6,692 nucleotides of DNA from Elusimicrobia bacterium CG03_land_8_20_14_0_80_50_18. Lineage in GTDB: Bacteria; CG03. Every line of letters starts with the position of its first letter. Positions within the stretch are counted from its first letter, which is position 1. The stretch spans positions 1-6,692 of the forward strand of contig PEUP01000093.1 in assembly GCA_002780705.1 (NCBI GenBank), written 5' to 3'. Positions 1 to 5,252 of the stretch are shown in pieces. A model generated the notes under the pieces. It saw nothing but the letters and a program-made list of their open reading frames with translations, had not been told where the DNA came from and did not search any database. The position numbers and the translations under genes are program-made.

Positions 1-427
1 TGTATTTTTCCTTCGTGAAAGAAGCTAAATTCAGCGTTATCAGCTCCCTGCTCTCCGCGGTGACAGAGGGGATATCCTCCCTTCTCACGCCTATGCGGGA
101 CTGCCTGAATTTCCTGTCCTGTATCGTGACGGTTTTTTCCACAAACCTGTCCTTTTGCAAAAATCTTTTTTCTCTGATAACAAGCTTCACCGTGCCGCTC
201 ATATCAAGCCTGACCGGGATATAGCCGGATGATATTTTACCGTCCCTGAAAAGCGGATAAACCCTCCCCATGAACTCGGCCTCGCATTTCCGGGCGCTGT
301 CCACTGTTACCTTGATTATGCCGCCGGGGAAAGTGTGGTCGGTGACTTTGATTATTTCAAAGGCATGCGCCGCGGAAACTGCAAGGATAAATATTCCCGA
401 ACGAAGAATTTTTTTAGAAAAAATCAC
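1..427 (-). CDS. Secreted M23-peptidase-like protein, N-terminal part (3' end outside window)
   Basis: The first 142 codons of a gene that runs off the window at base 1. It starts at a GTG that shares GTGA with the greA stop; no in-frame ATG exists near the N-terminus, and only this start gives a clean signal peptide. Residues 1-22 show a basic start (SKKILR), a hydrophobic core (GIFILAVSA) and an A-H-A signal peptidase I site before F23, so the product should be exported. Residues 23 to about 125 read as an Ig-like beta domain: a PGG turn at 34-36, alternating beta strands, and a closing segment containing VTIQDRKFRQSRIGV. This layout resembles the non-catalytic N-terminal domain that precedes the LytM-type zinc domain in many M23 endopeptidases, which cleave peptidoglycan cross-links. 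The HxxxD and HxH catalytic motifs are not in the window, so the enzymatic call is inferred. It could be another secreted Ig-like protein. The export call is firm; the family call is moderate. Confidence 0.62.
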   Translation of the reverse strand, partial: MIFSKKILRSGIFILAVSAAHAFEIIKVTDHTFPGGIIKVTVDSARKCEAEFMGRVYPLFRDGKISSGYIPVRLDMSGTVKLVIREKRFLQKDRFVEKTVTIQDRKFRQSRIGVRREDIPSVTAESRELITLNLASFTKEKY

Positions 428-891
428 TCTCTTCTGATCGAGATAATCTCCACCTGTCTTTGGCCGCCGGGGGTTTCAAAGGTCACTTTTTCTCCCACCT
501 GCCGGCCCAAAAGCGCACGGCCTATGGGAGAGACTGAAGATATGAGGCCCTCAACCGGATCCGCTTCTTCAGCGGAAACAACGGTGTATTCATCCGTATC
601 GCCCGAGGAGGCTTTCACCTCTACGGTGGCGCCAAGATAGACTTTGTCGGAAGACATCTTTTTTTCGTCTATTACCATCGCCGAGTTCAGAGCGTTCTCA
701 AGCTTTGCTATCATTTTCTGAACATTTGTCAGGTCATCTTTGGCGGAATGATATTCCGCGTTTTCAGAAAGGTCACCCTGGGCGAGAGCCTCGTTTATCT
801 CTTTGCTGAGGCGTGGGACAGATTCGTTTTTTAATCTCCTCAGCTCTGCAAGAAGCTTTTCCTGGCCTTTTTTTGTTATGTATTTCGCCAT
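424..891 (-). CDS. greA: Transcription elongation factor GreA
   Basis: A 155-residue protein, close to the roughly 158 residues usual for GreA. GreA inserts its coiled coil into the secondary channel of RNA polymerase and stimulates cleavage of backtracked RNA 3' ends. Residues 1 to about 75 form the N-terminal antiparallel coiled coil, with the tip motif QGDLSENAEYHSAKDD. Its acidic D40 and E43 match the D41/E44 pair of E. coli GreA, which helps hold the catalytic magnesium. Residues about 80-155 form the FKBP-like domain that binds polymerase, including SPIGRALLG (121-129) and TPGG (140-143). The ATG lies one base after the stop of the DUF5665 gene and has no strong Shine-Dalgarno site, so it probably depends on coupling with the upstream gene. 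Its TGA overlaps the GTG start of the secreted M23-like gene. All expected key residues are present, so it should be active. Confidence 0.97.
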   Translation of the reverse strand: MAKYITKKGQEKLLAELRRLKNESVPRLSKEINEALAQGDLSENAEYHSAKDDLTNVQKMIAKLENALNSAMVIDEKKMSSDKVYLGATVEVKASSGDTDEYTVVSAEEADPVEGLISSVSPIGRALLGRQVGEKVTFETPGGQRQVEIISIRRE

Positions 892-892
892 C

Positions 893-1249
893 TTATTTAA
901 GCATCTGCATATTTTCCTGCACCATCGCCACGAGATGCGCCAGCCACTCGCTCAAGAGAGGTATCTTGGCCTCTATTCCGGCCTGCAGGCCCTTTGTCAG
1001 CATGGCGAAAACAATAGCGCCGATTATTGTCATACCGAGAAAAAAACCTATGCCCCTGACAAGGCCCATGAAAAAATTAAGGCCTATCAATTTCCAGGGC
1101 TTGCGAATATAGTTGAGTATGTCAAAAGTGAAAAAGCGTTTTAATTCCGTCGTTATCTCACTGACCATATCCACATTGTTCTGAAGTCCTTTCTTCACCG
1201 CCGGCTCGACGGGGACTTCCGGCTCCTGTTCTTTTATTTCTTCGGTCAT
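893..1249 (-). CDS. Small membrane protein, DUF5665-like
   Basis: A 118-residue protein of unknown function. Residues 1-20 are acidic and proline-rich (several E and P), probably disordered and cytoplasmic. Residues 25-50 are a predicted amphipathic stretch. Residues about 53-86 form a long hydrophobic region with the glycine-rich pattern N58-F-F-x-G-L-x-R-G-x-G-x-x-x-G72, which I associate with the DUF5665 family. It may span the membrane once, or fold as a hairpin broken by the glycines and R65. The C-terminus (95-118) is amphipathic, with a P97-L-L-S-E-W-L segment. The ATG overlaps the tyrS stop as ATGA, and an AGGAAGGA Shine-Dalgarno sequence lies inside the last tyrS codons. The stop lies one base before greA. 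Its tight packing between two housekeeping genes suggests a steadily expressed protein; nothing visible points to a specific reaction. The family call rests on motif recognition only. Confidence 0.82.
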   Translation of the reverse strand: MTEEIKEQEPEVPVEPAVKKGLQNNVDMVSEITTELKRFFTFDILNYIRKPWKLIGLNFFMGLVRGIGFFLGMTIIGAIVFAMLTKGLQAGIEAKIPLLSEWLAHLVAMVQENMQMLK

Positions 1250-2418
1250 TTTTCCTTCCTCAGCCTCACAAAAAACCTTTTACCGGCTTTCAGCAGAGCG
1301 CCGTCTTCTATTTTTACCTTCTTCCTGAAATCTTTTATCACCTCACCCGAGAGCGACACCGCGCCCTGCTCTATGAGCTGTTTCGCGCGCGTCTTTGACG
1401 GAGCGCCGCCAGAGGCGAAAACGAGATCTCCCAGAAACATTTCGGCTTCTGCCGTGAAAAAATCTTTCACATTCTCCGGCACGCCTTTTCCCACAATGAC
1501 ATTTTCAAAATGGTCGCGGGCGCGGTCGGCATCCGCTTTGGAACATATGTACTCGCTTATGTTGTGCGCCATAACCGCCTTCGCCTCGCGGGGGTTCAGG
1601 CTTTTGACAGCATCCTTATCCACAAAGGAGAGTATTTCCGCCCATTCATACATCAGCTCATCGCTGACTGACATCACCTTGCCGTAAATATCTTCCGTTT
1701 TTTCGTCGAGCCCTATATAATTGCCGTAGCTCTTGCTCATTTTCATGACCCCGTCGAGGCCGTTTAAGAGAGGAAGCGTCATAACGGCTTGAGGCGCCTG
1801 GCCGTAGCGGCTCTGTATGGTGCGGCCCATGAGAAGATTGAACAGCTGATCATTTCCGCCTATTTCAACATCCGCTTTGAGGCGCAGCGAATCATAACCC
1901 TGGAGCAGGGGGTAAAGAAATTCGGAGGTCCTTATCGGCGTGTTTTCCTTGAACCTCTTTTTAAAATCATCGCGCTCAAGCATCCTTGACACCGTATTTG
2001 CGGCGGCGAGTTTTAGTATTTCTTCAAGCCCCATGTTCTCAAGCCATTGGGAATTATAAACGACCTCCGTGTATTTTTTGTCCAGAATACGGAATATCTG
2101 CGTCTGATAAGTCTTTGAATTTTCATCTATCTGTTCTTTTGACAGGACAGGCCTTGTTTTACTGCGGCCGCTGGGGTCGCCTATTCTGGCGGTAAAATCG
2201 CCGATGATAAACTTGATCTTATGACCGAGCTCGCCAAACTGCCGGAGTTTATCCAGCACAACAATATGACCGAGGTGTATATCGGGGGCGGAGGGGTCGG
2301 CGCCGAATTTTATGTTGAGAGGGCGGTCGAGCGCGAGTTTATCCTTTAACTCCTTCTCCTCTATTATCTCCGTACATCCGGATTTTAAAATCTCAAACTG
2401 CTTGTCCGCGCTAAGCAT
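1246..2418 (-). CDS. tyrS: Tyrosyl-tRNA synthetase
   Basis: A full-length class I aminoacyl-tRNA synthetase (390 residues) that charges tRNA-Tyr with tyrosine in the cytoplasm. The Rossmann catalytic domain (about 30-230) carries the HIGH-type signature HLGH at 48-51, preceded by KFGADPSAPDI, and the KMSKS loop exactly at 226-230. Between them are YPLLQGYDS (169-177) and GGNDQLFNLLMGR (187-199), typical of the substrate pocket. A helical anticodon-binding region follows (about 240-325). Residues 331-390 form an S4-like RNA-binding domain (SKTRAKQLIEQGAVSLSGE). The arrangement matches the TyrZ-like subgroup of bacterial TyrRS. The start overlaps the end of the epimerase gene by 8 bases and has only a weak AAGAAA upstream, so translation is probably coupled. 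The stop overlaps the next gene by 4 bases. I see no T-box leader in the 5' region, which is entirely coding. Confidence 0.97.
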   Translation of the reverse strand: MLSADKQFEILKSGCTEIIEEKELKDKLALDRPLNIKFGADPSAPDIHLGHIVVLDKLRQFGELGHKIKFIIGDFTARIGDPSGRSKTRPVLSKEQIDENSKTYQTQIFRILDKKYTEVVYNSQWLENMGLEEILKLAAANTVSRMLERDDFKKRFKENTPIRTSEFLYPLLQGYDSLRLKADVEIGGNDQLFNLLMGRTIQSRYGQAPQAVMTLPLLNGLDGVMKMSKSYGNYIGLDEKTEDIYGKVMSVSDELMYEWAEILSFVDKDAVKSLNPREAKAVMAHNISEYICSKADADRARDHFENVIVGKGVPENVKDFFTAEAEMFLGDLVFASGGAPSKTRAKQLIEQGAVSLSGEVIKDFRKKVKIEDGALLKAGKRFFVRLRKEK

Positions 2419-3352
2419 ATTTTTTCTTGAAGTACTCCACCGTCTTTTTCAGACCCTCATCAAAAGAAACCCTGCCCTTAAAGCCGAGTTTTTTCTTCAC
2501 CTTCACCGTGGAAGCAAGGGTCTTGAACACATCGCCGGCGCGCACCGGGAGCAGCTCCGGCTTTATGTTTTTGCCGAGGATGGTGTTTATTTTCCGCGCG
2601 AGGTCCAGCACCGTCGTGTCTTTCCCGCAGGCGACATTAAACACCTCTCCCGACACCTTTTTATTTTTAGCGGCAAGGAGATTCGCTTCCACGACATTTT
2701 CCACGAATGTGAAATCGCGTGACTGCTTTCCGTTCCCGAAAATAGGCGGCCGGCTGTCCTTGAGGACCGAATGAATGAACTTCGGCACCACCACGGCGTA
2801 TTCGTCATCCAGCGCCTGACGGGGGCCGAAGACATTGAAATACCTCAAGGCCACCGTCGCGAGGCCGTAATGTTCCGAGAAGATACGGCAGTAATATTCC
2901 CCCGTGAGTTTGGACAGCGCGTAAGGCGAAATCAGAAGCGGCAGAGCACTCTCCTCCTGCGGGAATTTCGTCGTGTCACCGTATATTGAGCTTGAAGACG
3001 CCAGCACGAATTTTTTAACCCCCGCGTCGCGCGAGGCGTAGAGCATGTTGAGCGTGCCGTTTATGTTGACATCATTGTAGGCGTAGGGATCCTTCATTGA
3101 TTTCGGCACCGAGCGCAGGGCCGCCTGATGCAGGACATAGTCAACGCCCTTACACGCTTTCCCGCATGTTCTCACATCCCTTATGTCCCCTCTGATGAGC
3201 TGAAAATTTTTCTTTCCTTTCGTAAAAGGAAGATTGCTCATTTTCCCTGACGAGAAATTATCCAGCACTCTCACCTCATTTTTTGTTTTGAGCAGCTGCT
3301 CCACTATGTGCGAGCCTATGAAACCCGCGCCGCCTGTTACAAGATATCTCAT
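2411..3352 (-). CDS. NAD-dependent UDP-sugar 4-epimerase (WbpP/GalE-like SDR)
   Basis: An extended short-chain dehydrogenase/reductase of 313 residues. These enzymes oxidise and re-reduce C4 of a UDP-hexose using bound NAD, supplying precursors for surface polysaccharide. The N-terminal Rossmann motif GGAGFIG is at 7-13, the D31 that contacts the NAD ribose ends the second strand, and DI at 56-57 follows strand three. The catalytic set is SSSS at 119-122 and Y144-x-x-x-K148; RYFNVFGPRQ (170-179) is typical of the substrate domain. Segments such as HQAALRSVPKSMKDP resemble WbpP-type UDP-GlcNAc 4-epimerases more than classical GalE. The position matching the substrate gatekeeper (Y299 in E. coli GalE) appears to be T278. 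An ATG 33 bases further upstream is open, but this start is preferred because AAGGAGG stands 6 bases ahead and the Rossmann strand begins at once. A dehydratase or other SDR activity is possible; the fold is certain, the substrate is not. Confidence 0.88.
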   Translation of the reverse strand: MRYLVTGGAGFIGSHIVEQLLKTKNEVRVLDNFSSGKMSNLPFTKGKKNFQLIRGDIRDVRTCGKACKGVDYVLHQAALRSVPKSMKDPYAYNDVNINGTLNMLYASRDAGVKKFVLASSSSIYGDTTKFPQEESALPLLISPYALSKLTGEYYCRIFSEHYGLATVALRYFNVFGPRQALDDEYAVVVPKFIHSVLKDSRPPIFGNGKQSRDFTFVENVVEANLLAAKNKKVSGEVFNVACGKDTTVLDLARKINTILGKNIKPELLPVRAGDVFKTLASTVKVKKKLGFKGRVSFDEGLKKTVEYFKKKYA

Positions 3353-3358
3353 TCTGAC

Positions 3359-3365
3359 CCTCCTT
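3359..3365 (-). promoter_or_regulatory. Strong Shine-Dalgarno site of the epimerase gene
   Basis: On the minus strand AAGGAGG lies 6 bases before the ATG at 3352-3350 and directly after the TAA of the HPS-RraA gene. It is the best ribosome binding site in the window and fixes the epimerase start at 3352 rather than the open ATG at 3385, which lies inside the upstream gene and would add 11 arginine-rich residues ahead of the Rossmann strand. Confidence 0.85.
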
Positions 3366-3366
3366 C

Positions 3367-4650
3367 TTATTTCTGTTTTTCCCACATCAAAAGCTGCGCC
3401 ACCGACGCCAGCGTGGAACCTTCCTTGATTTCTTCCCTTATTCTGTTTTCCCTCTCCAGCACATCCATGGCCCTGTTTGTAAATTCAACGGCTTTTTCTT
3501 TCGGAACAACCAGCACACCGTCATCATCGCCTATTATCCAGTCACCGGTTTTTACCCTGACACCGTTTATCACAATCGGCACGCCGATCTCTCCGAAGCC
3601 CTTGGGCTCTCCCGCCTGGGGGGTGATATCGGAAGAAAAAACCGGCAGATCCATTTTTTTTATATCCGCTGTATCCCTGACAGCGCCGTGTATGACAATG
3701 CCGCCCAGGCCTTTCTGGAGAGCGCTGTGCGTGGCAAGCTCACCCCAAACCGCCGGAGTTCCGCCGCCGGCATCAATTACGAGTATGTCTCCCTTTGACG
3801 CGCGGTCTATCGCCTCAACGGGTTTTGCCCAGTCGCCGGGATAGGTCCTGACGGTCAGGGCGCGGCCCGTCATGTGCTTACCCGGTGTGACCGCCTTTAT
3901 CCCCTTGAGCGGCAAAGCTCTGTGAAGAGCGTCGGACATGTTCGCCGCCGACACTTTTCCAAGAACGCTTTTGATATTTTTCTCATCAACCCTGACGAAG
4001 TACTCGCTGGGAATGCTTGTGTTTTCCTGAAGCGCTTTTTTTATTTTTCTCGTCTCTTCTTCGGGATTTTTGGCCTTCGTTATCGCGCCGCCGACGATTA
4101 CCGTGCCGGCGCCGCGGGCGGCATAAGAGGCCGCCGTCTCGGAATTGATGCCTCCGGCAATGACAATCGGTGTGCTGGTGACGCTGACAAGTTTATCCAA
4201 TAAAGCCCCGCCCTTTTCACCCCGCATCTGCTCATCTATGGAAATGTGTATCCCTATATAGTTGACCGTAAGAGCTAAAAATTTTTCTATCTCCGCGTAA
4301 TCTTCCTCGCCTATGAAATCAAGCATTATCTCGGCGCCGTAATTGAGCCCCGCTTCCACGCACTCCTGTACCGTTGAAAGCCCTGCGGCCGAGCAGACCG
4401 TCACTATGCCCGCTCCGGCTTTCGCGGCTATTTCCACTTCCGCCCGGCCGGTGTCCATGATTTTCATATCGGCGACAATGGGGATGTTCTTGAATTCGGC
4501 GCGGAGTGCCCGCACCGCTTCAAGGCCGCAGCTCTTGATAAGCGGCGTGCCCGCCTCAAGGATGTCAGCGCCTCCCTTGACCGCCGCGCGGGCGGCTTTA
4601 AGCGCCCGCGGCAGATCCACAAAATCAAGAGCTATCTGTAATTTAGCCAT
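3367..4650 (-). CDS. Fusion of 3-hexulose-6-phosphate synthase-like and RraA-like domains
   Basis: A 427-residue two-domain protein. Residues 1 to about 208 are a TIM barrel of the orotidine-monophosphate decarboxylase superfamily, HPS type. It has LQIALD (D9) on strand one, E32, the signature D61-x-K63-x-x-D66 in ADMKIMDTG, H135 with D139 and Q141, and the phosphate-binding GGI (167-169) and VGG (186-188). HPS joins formaldehyde and ribulose 5-phosphate to hexulose 6-phosphate, or runs in reverse to make ribulose 5-phosphate. Residues about 215-427 match the RraA/HMG-aldolase-like family: PAVWGELAT (299-307), GIVIHGAVRD with R325-D326, and GDWIIGDDDGVLVVP (369-383). Members of that family include RNase E inhibitors and metal-dependent aldolases or decarboxylases. 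The start at M1 (AKLQIALDF) is chosen because AGAAGGA lies 9 bases ahead and the first barrel strand begins there; an open ATG at 4713 would add 21 non-homologous residues. No phosphohexulose isomerase gene is nearby. The fusion type is known in archaea and some bacteria; the joint role is uncertain. Confidence 0.92.
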   Translation of the reverse strand: MAKLQIALDFVDLPRALKAARAAVKGGADILEAGTPLIKSCGLEAVRALRAEFKNIPIVADMKIMDTGRAEVEIAAKAGAGIVTVCSAAGLSTVQECVEAGLNYGAEIMLDFIGEEDYAEIEKFLALTVNYIGIHISIDEQMRGEKGGALLDKLVSVTSTPIVIAGGINSETAASYAARGAGTVIVGGAITKAKNPEEETRKIKKALQENTSIPSEYFVRVDEKNIKSVLGKVSAANMSDALHRALPLKGIKAVTPGKHMTGRALTVRTYPGDWAKPVEAIDRASKGDILVIDAGGGTPAVWGELATHSALQKGLGGIVIHGAVRDTADIKKMDLPVFSSDITPQAGEPKGFGEIGVPIVINGVRVKTGDWIIGDDDGVLVVPKEKAVEFTNRAMDVLERENRIREEIKEGSTLASVAQLLMWEKQK

Positions 4651-4659
4651 ATATATTCG

Positions 4660-4666
4660 TCCTTCT
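4660..4666 (-). promoter_or_regulatory. Shine-Dalgarno site of the HPS-RraA gene
   Basis: On the minus strand AGAAGGA lies 9 bases before the ATG at 4650-4648. It supports this start over the open upstream ATG at 4713, which has no homologous sequence after it and lies within the A/T-rich leader. Confidence 0.7.
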
Positions 4667-4707
4667 AACCGTAAGTAGCAAGTAAAGAGCCGGAAAAACT
4701 TTTTTAG

Positions 4708-4724
4708 TTTCATCTTTCATCTTT
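4708..4724 (-). repeat. Short tandem repeat, two copies of GATGAAA
   Basis: Two perfect head-to-tail 7-base units (TTTCATC on the plus strand) followed by three more matching bases. The repeat sits in the leader of the HPS-RraA gene. At two copies it may be chance or slippage; no function can be read from it. Confidence 0.6.
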
Positions 4725-4761
4725 AATTCCCTAACCTCTATACGCTATCCCCTTTCTCCAT

Positions 4762-5196
4762 TCATCCCTCGTTCTTCCCTGTCCCTATTATTGTGAGTAC
4801 AAGTTCCCTTTCACGCGGCCCGCTGTCCGTGTCTATGAATACTATCCTCTGCCAGACGCCGAGAAAAGCCTTGCCCTTTCTCACGGGAATTGTCATATCC
4901 GGACCTATGAGTGAGGCGCGCACATGGGAATGACCGTTCCTCGCGGCATGAGACAAATTGTGCTTGTAATCGCCTCCCGACGGAATGATCTTTTCAAAGA
5001 AATCCCTGAAATCTTCCAGAAGGCCGCTCTCGCACTCTATGGCCGTCAAGGCTGCCGTGGCGCCGGGCGCAAAAACATTAACCGTTCCCTCCTCTACGAG
5101 AGAAGCGGCAACCGCATCCTGAAGGCGGGATGTGATATCCACAATATCAAAATCCCCCTTTGTGGCGAATTTTATGCTGTCTGTCTTTATAATCAT
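4762..5196 (-). CDS. YjbQ/UPF0047 family protein
   Basis: A 144-residue single-domain protein, near the usual 130-140 residues of the family. Family members have been reported to have a weak thiamine-phosphate-synthase-like activity and often carry that name, but the physiological role is unsettled. Motifs visible are PGATAALTAIE (44-54), with the family's small-residue/T-A-x-x-x-x-E pattern ending at E54; the histidine cluster Y77-K-H79-N-L-S-H83; N87-G-H89-S-H91-x-R-A; and G113-V-W115-Q-R at the C-terminal strand. The histidines are the likely metal or phosphate site. It is probably cytoplasmic, with no signal peptide. The ATG has no Shine-Dalgarno sequence ahead of it; an in-frame alternative is blocked by a TAA shortly upstream. 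It lies 56 bases after the barrel gene and 111 bases before HPS-RraA, so it may be transcribed alone or with its neighbours. The family call is strong. Confidence 0.94.
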   Translation of the reverse strand: MIIKTDSIKFATKGDFDIVDITSRLQDAVAASLVEEGTVNVFAPGATAALTAIECESGLLEDFRDFFEKIIPSGGDYKHNLSHAARNGHSHVRASLIGPDMTIPVRKGKAFLGVWQRIVFIDTDSGPRERELVLTIIGTGKNEG

Positions 5197-5198
5197 CG

Positions 5199-5230
5199 TT
5201 TATAAAAGCATTTTCCGGCGCTTTTTTCAA
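5199..5230 (-). promoter_or_regulatory. Possible promoter of yjbQ
   Basis: On the minus strand TTGAAA (5230-5225) and TTATAA (5205-5200) resemble sigma-70 -35 and -10 boxes with a 19-base spacer, somewhat longer than the ideal 17. The -10 box ends only 3 bases before the yjbQ ATG, so transcripts from it would have almost no leader, which fits the lack of a Shine-Dalgarno site. The match could be chance in an A/T-rich gap. Confidence 0.3.
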
Positions 5231-5252
5231 ATAATCACGGGGGCCGGCATCA

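Larger units (their letters stand above)
4651..4761 (-). other. Intergenic leader of the HPS-RraA gene
   Basis: The 111-base gap between the yjbQ stop and the HPS-RraA start is the longest non-coding stretch in the window. In transcription order it holds a purine-rich run with TAGCGTATAG and GGTTAGGG, a 7-base tandem duplication (GATGAAA twice, plus-strand 4708-4724), an A-rich/T-rich patch, and the Shine-Dalgarno site AGAAGGA (4660-4666). I cannot assign a confident -35/-10 pair or a terminator. It is the natural place for a promoter serving the downstream six-gene unit, but that is inferred from its size alone. Confidence 0.45.

Noticed and set aside
2312..2722. 136-codon plus-strand open frame spanning the tyrS/epimerase junction
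   Set aside because: Both minus-strand genes here have complete catalytic motifs, so this is a shadow.
3353..3385. Longer N-terminus for the epimerase
   Set aside because: The extra 11 residues are arginine-rich, precede the Rossmann strand, overlap the upstream gene, and ignore the strong AAGGAGG site that serves the ATG at 3352.
3308..3844. 178-codon plus-strand open frame
   Set aside because: It lies opposite the HPS-RraA and epimerase genes, has serine/proline-rich sequence typical of an antisense shadow, and shows no domain or ribosome binding site.
4651..4713. Longer N-terminus for the HPS-RraA protein
   Set aside because: The added 21 residues have no counterpart in HPS proteins, and the Shine-Dalgarno site AGAAGGA serves the ATG at 4650.
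5212..5247. CCGGC/GCCGG inverted repeat after the barrel gene, considered as a terminator
   Set aside because: The stem is only 5 base pairs with a loop of over 20 bases and is not followed by a clear T run, so it does not look like a rho-independent terminator.
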